Numbered from the stretch's first letter, positions 28,740 to 38,052 are shown. The stretch is 64,000 nt of DNA from Tunturiibacter gelidiferens (GCF_013410115.1 NZ_JACCCV010000001.1:496001-560000); one strand, 5' to 3'. The notes: generated by a model from the sequence alone, not told the origin. Numbers and translations: made by a program.

Positions 28740-30329
28740 TTATTTTGAGGTCTGAGAGTTAGATGAGAATCGCAGGGAGGCTGCGTCGCCTCCCATGGCG
28801 GGTCCTAGCGGCGTGATGTCGGCGTGTGCGGCTGCGAGGGCCTGGTCGGTCCAGTTCCAGCCGCTGTGCAGGAGCACGAAGACGTGCTCGCCGGGTTCAT
28901 TGGTGAGTTGCTCCCAGGAGATGATGGGGAATCCGGTGAAGTGGCGCATGTGCTGTGCGGTGAGCGACTCGGTGTCGCGTCGGCTCCAGAGAAGCTCTTG
29001 GTTGCTGGAGTAGATCAGGGCCATGTGGGAGCGGATATCAGGGTCGGGTTCGTAGTAGCTGGCTACTTCGAAGGTGCCCATCTCCTGCAGGTAGAGCAGG
29101 CCGCTGGGGCTGGAGAGAATCGCCGCTTTGATCTGCGGGCTGAGTGTGAGCGAGGCCATGAAGTCTCTGGTCTTTGCCTGCTCCGCGTGGATGCGAATCG
29201 CTCCCGTGAAGACGATGGCGATTGCGAGCGCGGACAACGTAAGGATGGCGGTGTTTGTGCGGCGAAGTATTGGGAACAGGGCAATCGTCAGGAGAATGCT
29301 GAGCGCGAGGATTGCTCCGAGTACGTAACGGACCTCGATGGAGTGCGTCACGAAGAAGGCCAGCAGGAAGCCGAAGAAGGGCAGTGCGGCGAGGACGATA
29401 AGAAAGACGAGCTCGGCGGTTGGGAGTTGGACATCTTTGTTGCGTAGCTGGCGCACACTGCCGAAGACCAGGAGAGCCGCGAAGACAATGAGGCCGATGG
29501 CTGCGAGGTGCTGGATGCTGAGGCTCGCGTGGGTGTAGTCCAGGAAGAGCGAACGGTAGGCCTGGGTGATGGCGTGGTAGCCGACGTCTCCGGCGTTGTA
29601 GTAGTTCTTGCGAAACTCGGCGGCGGACTTTTCGAAGGGCAATGCGAAGGCTATGCAGGCCATGCCGATGATGATCGCGGCCACGACGGGAAGGTCCATT
29701 CGTCGACGTTGAACGGTGCGAAAGAGTTCTGCGGCGCAGAGGGGAAGGAGCAATAAGACGCCGAAGTAGTGCGTGTTCAGCGTGAGTGCGACCGCGAGTG
29801 CGAGGAGGATGAGAGAGGCAGTGCGTTGCGACTGGCGACGGGTTGCCGCCTGCCAGCTCACCATGGCGAGGCCGTAGAAGCCGAGCAACAGACCGTAGGG
29901 GCGGCCTTCGGCGGAGTAGAAGAGAGTCGCCGTAATCGCGGGAAAAGCCATTGCGAAGATCGCGGCGTTCTCGTTGGCGATGCGCCGTACGAAGTAGAAG
30001 ACGCAGATCTGCATCAGGAGATAGCCGAGCAGCGAGGGCAGCCTGAGGGCGAAGGCTCCTGCGCCGAAGACGCTGATGGCGACGTGAGCGAGGGTGTGGT
30101 AGACGAGGGGGTCCAGCGAGATGGGATAGCTGCGTTGGATGTGGATGAGTTGGGCGTAGCTGGGCACGCTGTCGGTCTGTAGGACGAAGAACTCGTCCTG
30201 CGACATGAGCTTGTGGTGCGACCAGAGGAGGGAGATGGCGACGGTGAGGATCAGAGATGCGATGGCCGTCCAAGGGAGGGCAAGACTCTCGCGGCTGCTT
30301 TCAACACTGGAATTTTGCGACGAGATCAT
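28740..30329 (-). CDS. GT39/ArnT-like membrane glycosyltransferase
   Basis: A 529-residue GT-C fold protein with about ten helices in the first 400 residues and a soluble C-terminal domain. The first extracytoplasmic loop has LMSQDEFF with the Asp-Glu pair expected at the catalytic site, and GRPYGLLLGFYGLAM is typical of the family. Such enzymes use polyprenyl-phosphate sugars as donors outside the cytoplasm. Its ATG overlaps the TGA of the UbiA-type gene by ATGA, so the two are translationally coupled, which suggests the prenyltransferase product feeds this or a related glycosyltransferase (inference). Confidence 0.87.
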   Translation of the reverse strand: MISSQNSSVESSRESLALPWTAIASLILTVAISLLWSHHKLMSQDEFFVLQTDSVPSYAQLIHIQRSYPISLDPLVYHTLAHVAISVFGAGAFALRLPSLLGYLLMQICVFYFVRRIANENAAIFAMAFPAITATLFYSAEGRPYGLLLGFYGLAMVSWQAATRRQSQRTASLILLALAVALTLNTHYFGVLLLLPLCAAELFRTVQRRRMDLPVVAAIIIGMACIAFALPFEKSAAEFRKNYYNAGDVGYHAITQAYRSLFLDYTHASLSIQHLAAIGLIVFAALLVFGSVRQLRNKDVQLPTAELVFLIVLAALPFFGFLLAFFVTHSIEVRYVLGAILALSILLTIALFPILRRTNTAILTLSALAIAIVFTGAIRIHAEQAKTRDFMASLTLSPQIKAAILSSPSGLLYLQEMGTFEVASYYEPDPDIRSHMALIYSSNQELLWSRRDTESLTAQHMRHFTGFPIISWEQLTNEPGEHVFVLLHSGWNWTDQALAAAHADITPLGPAMGGDAASLRFSSNSQTSK

Positions 30330-31378
30330 ATCTTGGCGTGAATTCTAAGCCGCTGGTGCTCGAAGCCGGGTGGAGTGTAGCTGATGGGCGCGGGTTGAGC
30401 TACGGCAGGAGTGGTGGAGGGCAGGGTTGGAGTGAAGAACAACTCCAGACGCGGGATGCGGATGAAGAGTAGAAGCCCCATCACGATGGCGGTTGAGGCG
30501 AACGAGGTCATCAGCAGAGGTTCGCGATAGAGCTTTTCGGGGTTCTGTACCGCGCTGTCATGCTTGAAGGCGAGCTTGAGATAGACGGCCATGGTGAAGG
30601 CTACGAGAGGAAAGCCGAGGATGAGTTCGATGCGATAGCGGATGATGAAGGCTCCGAGGAAGAGCATCGCGGTGGAGGCGTAGAAGACAACGGATACGAG
30701 CAGCGACTCGGGCGTGTAGCGCTTGAAGGATGCGCGGTAGGCTCCTGCGATGGCGCGGTCGCCGATCTCGGAGAGCTCGCTGAAGCGCTTGAGGCCCATG
30801 AAGTAGCAGCCGAGCATCCAGTAGGCGATAAGCAGCGAGACGGGCGGCACGAGGACGCTGGTGACGGCGTACCAGCCGAGCAGCATGCGCAGTGGATTAT
30901 TGATGGACTCGGTGAGGACGTCGAGGTAGGGTACGTCCTTGGTGCGGATGGGAGGAAAGTTATAGAGGCAACCCATGATCCAGAGGACGAGGGCGACGAG
31001 GGCGAACATGTGGGAGATGGTGAGACCGACTGCGATTCCTGCGACCATCATCAGGAGCCATTGCACATAGGCGGCGGGAATGTTGACCAGACCGAGTGCG
31101 GCGGGGCGGTTGCGCTTGGTGGGATGAAGGCGGTCGAAGGGTGCATCGAGAACTTCGTTGATGACGTAGTTGCTGCAGGCGACCAATGTCACCGCGACAA
31201 ATGCGAGGAGCAGCGTGATGAGGAGATGGGGCGTAAAGAGCGCCGGATAGACGCTGAGCGGGACGATGACGCCGGGCAGAACGAAGAGATTCTTGATGGA
31301 ATGATCGAGTCTGGCGATGGCGAGATGGGCGCGTAGGCGCTCGGACAAGGAGACGTTGCGCAGGGGAGGCTCGGTCAT
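30326..31378 (-). CDS. UbiA-family prenyltransferase resembling decaprenyl-phosphate phosphoribosyltransferase
   Basis: A 350-residue membrane enzyme with about nine helices. The first active-site motif is NYVINEVLDAPFDRLHPTKR (Asn70, Asp78, Asp82, His85, Lys88); the HPTKRNRP ending is typical of the subgroup containing mycobacterial Rv3806c (DPPR synthase), which joins phosphoribosyl pyrophosphate to decaprenyl phosphate. The second motif contains KDVPYLDVLTESINNPLR. The product would be a polyprenyl-phosphate pentose donor. The start at 31378 (MTEPPL) is chosen because the upstream in-frame extension is Cys/His-rich and not conserved-looking. The C-terminus beyond about 320 is Pro-rich. A quinone-type UbiA role is less likely given this motif and the coupled GT39 gene. 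Confidence 0.82.
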   Translation of the reverse strand: MTEPPLRNVSLSERLRAHLAIARLDHSIKNLFVLPGVIVPLSVYPALFTPHLLITLLLAFVAVTLVACSNYVINEVLDAPFDRLHPTKRNRPAALGLVNIPAAYVQWLLMMVAGIAVGLTISHMFALVALVLWIMGCLYNFPPIRTKDVPYLDVLTESINNPLRMLLGWYAVTSVLVPPVSLLIAYWMLGCYFMGLKRFSELSEIGDRAIAGAYRASFKRYTPESLLVSVVFYASTAMLFLGAFIIRYRIELILGFPLVAFTMAVYLKLAFKHDSAVQNPEKLYREPLLMTSFASTAIVMGLLLFIRIPRLELFFTPTLPSTTPAVAQPAPISYTPPGFEHQRLRIHAKI

Positions 31379-31538
31379 GTTTGTTGTAAGGGCTCCTTCG
31401 CAAGCTGCCTTCGGGCTATGGGCACAGTGTAGCAAATGGAGATGAAGCCAGCGGATCACGGTGCGCTCTGGCAGCGAGCGATTTGTTTACGATAAGCTTG
31501 GGCTTGGCGCGGTGTGCGCGTCTGGAGCAGGCGGGCGC

Positions 31539-33227
31539 ATGTCGCGGAGAGCAGTGATTATCGGAGCGGGGCCTGCCGGGTTGACCGCAGGGTTGGAGTT
31601 GCTGAGACGGTCGGATGTGAGGCCGATCATCCTGGAGGCGAGCGAGGAGATTGGTGGAATCTCGCGCACGATCAAGTACAAGGGCAACCGGATGGATATT
31701 GGTGGCCATCGATTCTTCTCCAAGAGCGACCGCGTGATGCAGTGGTGGGTGGACCTGATGCCGCCTGATGTCGGCGATGCGGGGTCGGAGCCGGAGATCT
31801 CGTACCAGGGAAAGAAGCGGATGGTTGCTGTACCTGCGCGTCTACCGGAGGAGCCGGTGTTGCGTGGGGCGGGGCCGATTGATCCGCGTGCTGCAGAAGA
31901 GGTAGAGGACAAGGCGGAGAGCGAAGGACCGGTGGAGATGATGGTCACGGCAACGACGGCCGATCCCGATCTGGTGATGCTGATTCGTCCGCGGAAGAGC
32001 AGGATCTACTATCTGCGGAAGTTCTTTGATTATCCGATTACGCTGACTGCGACGACGTTGAAGAATCTCGGGCTGGCGAGAACGTTTCGCGTTGGTACGA
32101 GCTACATGAAGTCGCAGGTGAGCCAGATTACGCCGGAGAAGAGTCTTGAGGACTTTTTGATCAATCGATTTGGGCGGCAGCTCTATCTGACGTTCTTCAA
32201 GAGCTACACGGAGAAGGTTTGGGGAACGCCTTGCAATGAGATCTCGGCGGAGTGGGGGGCGCAGCGGATCAAGGGGTTGAGCCTGACGACGGCGGTGAAG
32301 CACTTTTTGAAGAAGGCGCTTGGAGGGAAGGCGAAGACGGGTGACCTGGCGCAGAAGGGCACGGATACGAGCTTGATTGAGCGGTTTATGTATCCGAAGT
32401 TTGGACCGGGGCAGCTTTGGGAGCACGTCGCGGATCTTATTCGCGAGGGCGGCGGCGAGATTCACATGGGTTGGAAGGTGGATCGGATTCATTGCTCAAT
32501 GGAAGGTGGCGCGAAGCGGGTGATGTCGATCGATGCGGTGAATGCGGAGGGAGAGCGGCAGACTTTTGCGGGAGATTATTTCTTCTCGACGATGCCTATG
32601 CGCGAGCTGGTGGAGGCGCTGGATGCTCCCGTTCCGGAGAACGTGCGCGAGGTGAGCGCTGGGCTGCAGTATCGCGACTTTATTACGGTGGGGCTGCTGG
32701 TGGACCGGCTGAAGGTGAAGGAGCCGGATGGTGGGCTGCTGAAAGATACATGGATCTACGTGCAGGAGCCCGATGTGGTACTGGGACGGTTACAGATATT
32801 CAACAACTGGAGTCCGTACCTGGTGGCGAACCCGACGAAGGTCTGGATTGGGCTGGAGTACTTCTGCTACGACACGGACGATCTTTGGAAGATGCCGGAT
32901 GAAGAGCTCAAGAAGTTCGCGATTGCCGAGGTGGCGAAGATCGGGATTTTGAACGCGGAGGATGTTTCGGACGGGCATGTGGTGCGGGTCCCAAAGACGT
33001 ATCCGGCGTACTTTGGAACATATGACCGCTTCGATGAGCTGCGGGAGTTTACCGACGGGTTCGAGAATCTGTTTCTGGTGGGGAGGAACGGAATGCATAA
33101 GTACAACAACCAGGATCACAGTATGTTGACGGCGATGACGGCGGTGGATGGTATCGTGGCTGGGCATGTAGATAAGGCTGCGCTCTGGGGCATCAACACG
33201 GAGCAGGAGTACCACGAGGAGAAATAA
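31539..33227 (+). CDS. FAD-dependent amine-oxidase-type oxidoreductase
   Basis: A 562-residue flavoprotein with the N-terminal dinucleotide fold [18 protein letters not shown] (about 5-22), Glu at the end of strand 2 ([14 protein letters not shown]) and the GGHRFF motif of protoporphyrinogen-oxidase/UDP-galactopyranose-mutase-like proteins. The C-terminus reads [20 protein letters not shown] and binds FAD. An insertion at about 75-150 is acidic. Start at 31539 (GGAG 12 bases upstream, start of the fold). Divergent from the UbiA-type gene and followed without a gap by a small membrane protein. Substrate unknown; a sugar or lipid-linked sugar is possible from context. Confidence 0.83.
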   Translation: MSRRAVIIGAGPAGLTAGLELLRRSDVRPIILEASEEIGGISRTIKYKGNRMDIGGHRFFSKSDRVMQWWVDLMPPDVGDAGSEPEISYQGKKRMVAVPARLPEEPVLRGAGPIDPRAAEEVEDKAESEGPVEMMVTATTADPDLVMLIRPRKSRIYYLRKFFDYPITLTATTLKNLGLARTFRVGTSYMKSQVSQITPEKSLEDFLINRFGRQLYLTFFKSYTEKVWGTPCNEISAEWGAQRIKGLSLTTAVKHFLKKALGGKAKTGDLAQKGTDTSLIERFMYPKFGPGQLWEHVADLIREGGGEIHMGWKVDRIHCSMEGGAKRVMSIDAVNAEGERQTFAGDYFFSTMPMRELVEALDAPVPENVREVSAGLQYRDFITVGLLVDRLKVKEPDGGLLKDTWIYVQEPDVVLGRLQIFNNWSPYLVANPTKVWIGLEYFCYDTDDLWKMPDEELKKFAIAEVAKIGILNAEDVSDGHVVRVPKTYPAYFGTYDRFDELREFTDGFENLFLVGRNGMHKYNNQDHSMLTAMTAVDGIVAGHVDKAALWGINTEQEYHEEK

Positions 33228-33617
33228 TTGAGAAAGATTCTGGTTGTGGGGACGTTGCTGCTGGTGATCTTCGTGGCGGTCTTCCGGCAGAGGATCTTTC
33301 TGCGAGATCCGCTGGGTAAGGTAGAGCGTAACGGTGTTGCGGTGGATGGGGCGCGGCTGTTTATTAACTTTTCGAACGACGTGCTGGTGGAAGAGCCGGG
33401 GACGGAGCGGCGGTATCTGGTGCAGGGATGGAGCGGCGTGCCTGGGGTGCCGCAGATTCTGGGTTGCGTCCAGGGGTTGGTGTGCTGGACTGATGCGGAC
33501 CATGCGGCGGTCTATCCGTTGGATGGCCGAGGGGCTGGAGCGAAGGCGGTGATGAGCGCAAAGGAGGTTACGTTTGCGGATGAGACGGGAGCACAGGTGC
33601 GGGTGCAGCTAAGGTAG
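33228..33617 (+). CDS. Small single-helix membrane protein of unknown function
   Basis: 129 residues; the TTG start codon directly abuts the TAA of the oxidoreductase gene with no spacer, so translation probably depends on the upstream gene. One N-terminal hydrophobic segment (about 4-19, ILVVGTLLLVIFVAVF) is followed by a small extracytoplasmic domain rich in Gly/Val with two Cys (around GCVQGLVCW). I do not recognise the family. The tight coupling suggests it is a partner of the FAD protein. Confidence 0.6.
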   Translation: MRKILVVGTLLLVIFVAVFRQRIFLRDPLGKVERNGVAVDGARLFINFSNDVLVEEPGTERRYLVQGWSGVPGVPQILGCVQGLVCWTDADHAAVYPLDGRGAGAKAVMSAKEVTFADETGAQVRVQLR

Positions 33618-33732
33618 GGCTCATCGGCACGTAGAGAAATGGCGTAACCTTTGCCGCGGGAAGAACTCTAAAGATTCGGAGAGTGCTGAGTTGTAAATGC
33701 TGTGTGCGCGAGAGCGCACGATGGGAGCTCAA

Positions 33733-34689
33733 ATGCCTGAGAAACCTAGAGACAGAAGTGAGCCAGGCGAGACCTTGCAGCCTGCCGCTGAGATCCCAGC
33801 AGAGACGGTCGATGCAGCTCCGGAGGGATTGCGGGTTCCAATAGCGACGACGGCCGGCGGTAAAGCGGTGGATGAGCCCGTTGCGGCAGCTGCTTCCGTA
33901 GTTCCGGAGCCACTGGCTTCGCCTGTTGGAGTTGTTGCGGCGCCTGTCGAGGCAAGAGAGCCCGCCGTGGCAACGATCAGGTTGGAGAAGAAGCATCCCT
34001 TGGCGATTCGGTGGATGCATTGGGTGAACTTCCCGGTTCTGTTCACGATGATCTGGAGCGGGTTGCTGATCTATTGGAATGACTCGGATAATGCCTATCA
34101 GCATCCCCATGCGGTGTATCGAGTGGGGGTGGGTTCGCTGACGTTGGTGCGGTTGTTTCCTCCGTGGTTCTGGAAGCTGATCAATGCGCCCTATCGTGTG
34201 ACCGAGGGGCTGGGATATCACTTCTTCTTTATGTGGATCTTTGCAATCAACGGGATTCTCTATGTGGCTTATCTGTTGATCTCAGGGGAGTGGCGGGTGC
34301 TGGTACCGGAGCGAAGATCCTTTCTGGATGCGATTCTGGTGACGTTGGTGGATTTGCATCTTCGCAAGGGATTGCCGCCGCAGAAGAAGTACAACGGGGC
34401 GCAGAAGATCGCTTACTCCTCGGTAGTTTTGATGGGTCTGGGATCGCTGGTCACGGGTCTCTCGATCTACAAGCCGACGCAGGTGCACTGGATCACATCG
34501 CTGCTGGGCGGATACGAGATGGCGCGATGGGAACACTTCTGGCTGACGATGGGCTTTTGCGCGTTCTTTGTGGTGCACGTGGGGCAGGTGATTCTCGCGG
34601 GGTGGAATAACTTCCGGTCGATGGTGAGCGGGTATGAGATTGTGCCGGCGGTCAAGGCTTCGCTAGACGAGGAAAGGAGGACGGGATGA
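33733..34689 (+). CDS. Cytochrome b561-like membrane subunit
   Basis: A 318-residue protein: an N-terminal Pro/Ala/Val-rich low-complexity region (about 1-75) and then four helices with candidate haem ligands His in RWMHWVNF and GLGYHFFF, and in EHFWLTMGF and FFVVHVGQ. This is the Ni-hydrogenase/thiosulphate-reductase type cytochrome b fold. ATG 33733 is chosen because GGGAG lies 5 bases upstream; ATG 33721 is also possible. It overlaps the next gene (ATGA), so it is almost certainly the membrane haem partner that passes electrons between the quinone pool and the Mo enzyme. Confidence 0.85.
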   Translation: MPEKPRDRSEPGETLQPAAEIPAETVDAAPEGLRVPIATTAGGKAVDEPVAAAASVVPEPLASPVGVVAAPVEAREPAVATIRLEKKHPLAIRWMHWVNFPVLFTMIWSGLLIYWNDSDNAYQHPHAVYRVGVGSLTLVRLFPPWFWKLINAPYRVTEGLGYHFFFMWIFAINGILYVAYLLISGEWRVLVPERRSFLDAILVTLVDLHLRKGLPPQKKYNGAQKIAYSSVVLMGLGSLVTGLSIYKPTQVHWITSLLGGYEMARWEHFWLTMGFCAFFVVHVGQVILAGWNNFRSMVSGYEIVPAVKASLDEERRTG

Positions 34690-35924
34690 GCGACGGACGG
34701 GAGGAGCGAGAGGAGCAGGAGCAGCGCCGCAAGTGGGAGAAGGAGAAGAAGGAACGCGAGGATGATCTTGACCGCGACTGGGAGCGCGATGGAGAGCGGG
34801 AGCGGAGAGATTCGCGTGCGGTAGAGACGCTGGATGCGGAGGTGAGGGCGCAGTCGGGGAAGAGGACGCGCCGCAGCTTTCTGGTTGCAGCAGCGGCGGC
34901 GGCTGGTGGTTACGGATTTTATCGATGGATCGATCGCAGTCCGGGCGACCAGCTCATCCGGAAGCCGCTGCGGAAGATGCTGGAGTTCAATGCAAAGTTG
35001 TCGCGCGGGGTGTTTGATGAGCGCGGGCTGGCGCCGACGTATCCGGTCGCGCGATCGATGGAGCTGCGGACGAACGGCAACTACGGATTGAAGATGGACC
35101 TGATGCCGGAGAGCTATCGGCTGCAGATGGTGGGGGTGGCGAATGCGAAGGGTCTTCCGCAGTATGTGGCCGATGTTACGGCGTGGGAGTACCAGTACGT
35201 CGCGAAGAAAGAAGCTGGGCCCGTCGAGCACGATACGAAAGTAGCTCCCAAAGCAGCCGCAGGGCCAGAGGCTAAGGTCGATCCGAATGGCGACGCGGGC
35301 ATGGGCGAAGGGCCGATGATGCAGGGCGGCCCGGCGAGCACGATGGTCGGCGGGAACGGCGAGAAACAAAGTGTGAAGATGCCACCTGCGTTTGAGGCTG
35401 CGTTTGCGGAGTTGAAGAAGGCGCAGGGGAATAAACGGCCGCGCGGGCAGGAAGAGGCAGGCATGTCGGATAACACGCTCGACCCGGGGACGCCAGGGCT
35501 GCTGCTGAAGATGGACGACGTGACAAGTCTGCCGCACCACGAGTTGGTGACGGAGTTCAAGTGCATCGAGGGTTGGAGCCAGGTGGTGCACTGGGGTGGG
35601 TACCGGCTTGCGGATTTGATTGAGAAGTATCCGCCGGAGAAGAAGCAAGATGGCTCGTTGCCGAAGTACGTCTACATGGAGACGCCGGATGGAGACTACT
35701 ACTGCGGGTACAGTCTCCAGGCGTGCATGCATCCGCAGAGCCTTCTGGTGATCGAGATGGCAGGGCGGCCGTTGGCGCAGTGGCATGGCGCACCGATACG
35801 GTTACATATGCCGATCAAGTACGGTTACAAACAGATCAAACGAATTGGATTGATCGCCTACACCGATATGCGGCCCGACGATTATTGGACGAAGCTGGGG
35901 TATGACTGGTACGCGGGGCTTTAG
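34686..35924 (+). CDS. Molybdopterin-dependent oxidoreductase (sulfite oxidase/MsrP type) with unusual insert
   Basis: 412 residues. Residues 1-58 are an extraordinary charged run of Arg/Glu/Asp, then a twin-arginine signal RTRRSFLVAAAAAAGG (60-75), so export by Tat is expected. The catalytic domain has EFKCIEGWSQVVHWGG with the Mo-ligand Cys293, as in MsrP and sulfite oxidase relatives, and ends with the usual RLHMPIKYGYKQIKRI. Between the first strand pair (QMVGVANAKGLP) and KMDDVTSLPHHELV there is a low-complexity insertion of roughly 100 residues (about 165-272, rich in Gly, Ala, Pro, Met, Lys) where relatives have a short loop. Coupled to the cytochrome b gene. Substrate unknown. Confidence 0.85.
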   Translation: MSDGREEREEQEQRRKWEKEKKEREDDLDRDWERDGERERRDSRAVETLDAEVRAQSGKRTRRSFLVAAAAAAGGYGFYRWIDRSPGDQLIRKPLRKMLEFNAKLSRGVFDERGLAPTYPVARSMELRTNGNYGLKMDLMPESYRLQMVGVANAKGLPQYVADVTAWEYQYVAKKEAGPVEHDTKVAPKAAAGPEAKVDPNGDAGMGEGPMMQGGPASTMVGGNGEKQSVKMPPAFEAAFAELKKAQGNKRPRGQEEAGMSDNTLDPGTPGLLLKMDDVTSLPHHELVTEFKCIEGWSQVVHWGGYRLADLIEKYPPEKKQDGSLPKYVYMETPDGDYYCGYSLQACMHPQSLLVIEMAGRPLAQWHGAPIRLHMPIKYGYKQIKRIGLIAYTDMRPDDYWTKLGYDWYAGL

Positions 35925-35951
35925 GAAATCTAAGACTACATTTAATGACTT

Positions 35952-36168
35952 GTGTCCTGCCGGACGGGCCTCCTGCGCGGAGGGCGGTCACTTCATGACG
36001 TGTATACCTTGTTTCGTTTGAGCGAACATCATCGGTCCTCCCGTTGGTCGGAACGAAAAATTTAAATGGCCGACCAACGGGAGGCTCGATGCAGATCATC
36101 CTGCCCAGACCGGTACACGCGTCACGAAGTGACCGCCCTCCGCGCAGGAGGCCCGTCCGGCAGGACAC
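35952..36168. repeat. Nested inverted repeat (57-nt outer arms, 15-nt inner arms)
   Basis: Outer arms 35952-36008 and 36112-36168 pair over 57 positions with three mismatches. Inside, a perfect 15-nt pair CCTCCCGTTGGTCGG (36037-36051) and CCGACCAACGGGAGG (36070-36084) surrounds an AT-rich 18-base loop. The element lies exactly between two convergent gene ends, 28 bp after the Mo enzyme stop and 9 bp before the DUF885 stop. It could be a miniature inverted-repeat element or act as a bidirectional terminator. No target-site duplication was obvious. Confidence 0.9.
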
Positions 36169-36176
36169 TAGAGTCC

Positions 36177-37979
36177 TTAGTGTGCGTGCAACGCTCCGGA
36201 GGTCGCTTGCTGGGTAGATTGGGCTTTTTGAGCGGCTATCCAGCGATCCGTACGGTGGTCGAGAAGGTCGAGGGGCAGCACTCCGGCGCTGAGCATCTCA
36301 TCGTGGAAGGCGCGGAGGTCGAACTTCGGGCCAAGCTCCTTTTTTGCACGTTCGCGGAGTTCAATGAATTTTAGCTGGCCTATCTTGTAAGCAAGGGCCT
36401 GTCCGGGCCATGCGATGTAGCGGTCGGTCTCGGACTGGATCTCCGGACCTTGAAGACTGTCGGTCTGCTCGAAGAGAGCGACGACCTGCTCGCGTGTCCA
36501 ACCCTGTGAGTGGATGCCAGTGTCGACGACGAGGCGCACGGCGCGGAAGAGTTCGGAGGAGAGCCGCCCATAGTCGCTGACCGGGTCCTGGTAGAAGCCG
36601 ACATCCTTGCCGAGTTGTTCGGCGTAGAGTGCCCAACCTTCGGTGTATGCGGTGAAGCCTCCGCCGTGGATGCGGAACTGTGGGAGACCTTTGAGTTGCT
36701 GCTGGACAGAGCGCTGCATGTGGTGTCCGGGAACGCCTTCGTGATAAGCGATGGCCTCGTCGTTGATGAGCGAGCGATGAGCGAAGTCGCTGGTGCCAAC
36801 GGAGACGCGACCGGGGTGTTTGCAGTCAGGAGTGCCGGTCTGGTAGTGAGTGGCGGCAGCGGCCTGGTAGGCGGGAATGGCTTCGACCGTTACGGGGCAA
36901 TCGGGAAGTACCGTGAAAAGTTCGGGGAGCTTCGGCTGCATCTGGGCGATGTAGTGGCGGAAGGTGTCGAGGATCTGCTCGGATGAGGTGGGGGTGTATT
37001 TCGGGTTGGCCTTGATGGAGGCGCGGAAGCTTTCGAGATCTTTGAAACCGGCCTTGTGGGCGAGGGTGGTCATCTCGGCGGTGATGCGGGTGATCTCGTC
37101 GAGTCCGAGTTGGTGGATCTGCGCCGGGGTCATGTCGGTGGTTGTCTGTTCGCGTACTGCGACCTCGTAGCGGTGCTTGCCGTCGGGTAGTGTCGAGACG
37201 CTGATAGAGGTGCGGCCGTGGGGTGCGTAGTCCTTTGCGATAAATGTGGCGAAGGTGCGGTAGGCTGGCGAAACTTCAGTGTCGACGGTCTGCTGGATGG
37301 CCGTGGTAAGGCGTTGACGGTTGGCGCTGGAGAAGGTCGCCGGAATTTTGTTGATAGCGAGCAGGAAGGGGCTTTTGGCGGCGATGTCTGAGGCCTGCTG
37401 GGCGACTTTTTCGAGCAGGAAACGTGGCGGCATCAGACCATCTTTGACTCCGAGGCGCAGAACGTCCTCGGATTGGGCGAGGGCGCGAGGAATCTGGTGG
37501 AGGCGCGCGATGTAGTCGTCGTAATGCTGGACGGTGTCCAGCGGAACGGCCAACGGCAAGTCGGAGAGAGAGGTGTGGATGCCGTTCTGCTGATTGACGG
37601 ACATCTCGTAGTTCTTGAGATCGAAGTTTTCGATGCTCTGCTTGAGCCTGCGCTCCATGAGCTGGTGGGAGAGAAGGTCCTGTTCGGGGAAGCCGGCGGC
37701 GTTGATGGCTAACAGGCTGCGCAGGTTCGCCTGATTGGCGGCGTTCTGCTGGATGATGGCTTCGAGGGAGTAGTCGGCGAGCTTGTCGTTGTAGCGATAG
37801 TCGCCCACGGCGGTGGCGCGCTCGGGATTGTTTTTCAGGTCGGCCTGGTAGATCTCTTCGAAGAGAGCATTCTGGGCGGTGATACGCGTTTCGACCGAGG
37901 GAGTCTGGGCGATCAGGGAGAAGGGCGCGACGGCGTAGAGACAGGTCGCCAGAAGGAGATTCAGGACTTGGGGGCGCAT
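36177..37979 (-). CDS. Secreted DUF885 family protein (putative metallopeptidase-like)
   Basis: A 600-residue protein with a signal peptide (MRPQVLNLLLATCLYAVAPF, cleavage near IAQTP). The DUF885 signature is visible as YHEGVPGHHMQ (Glu414, His419, His420), resembling a zinc-peptidase helix, and a second motif TEGWALYAEQL lies downstream. The start at 37979 is preferred to one 16 codons upstream because it begins the signal peptide. The family is widespread and annotated as peptidase-like; the activity is inferred. It is the last gene of a minus-strand run that begins with prfA. Confidence 0.88.
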   Translation of the reverse strand: MRPQVLNLLLATCLYAVAPFSLIAQTPSVETRITAQNALFEEIYQADLKNNPERATAVGDYRYNDKLADYSLEAIIQQNAANQANLRSLLAINAAGFPEQDLLSHQLMERRLKQSIENFDLKNYEMSVNQQNGIHTSLSDLPLAVPLDTVQHYDDYIARLHQIPRALAQSEDVLRLGVKDGLMPPRFLLEKVAQQASDIAAKSPFLLAINKIPATFSSANRQRLTTAIQQTVDTEVSPAYRTFATFIAKDYAPHGRTSISVSTLPDGKHRYEVAVREQTTTDMTPAQIHQLGLDEITRITAEMTTLAHKAGFKDLESFRASIKANPKYTPTSSEQILDTFRHYIAQMQPKLPELFTVLPDCPVTVEAIPAYQAAAATHYQTGTPDCKHPGRVSVGTSDFAHRSLINDEAIAYHEGVPGHHMQRSVQQQLKGLPQFRIHGGGFTAYTEGWALYAEQLGKDVGFYQDPVSDYGRLSSELFRAVRLVVDTGIHSQGWTREQVVALFEQTDSLQGPEIQSETDRYIAWPGQALAYKIGQLKFIELRERAKKELGPKFDLRAFHDEMLSAGVLPLDLLDHRTDRWIAAQKAQSTQQATSGALHAH

Positions 37980-38052
37980 GATGGGAGGGTAGCAGAATCT
38001 GATATCTGATTTGTGGGAGCCGCACAATTTCTGGTGTCGGATGTTAGAGCGG

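Noticed and set aside
35836..36374. Overlapping small frames on both strands that share the text RHEVTALRAGGPSGRT
   Set aside because: The shared text is only the translation of the two arms of the inverted repeat, not two related proteins.
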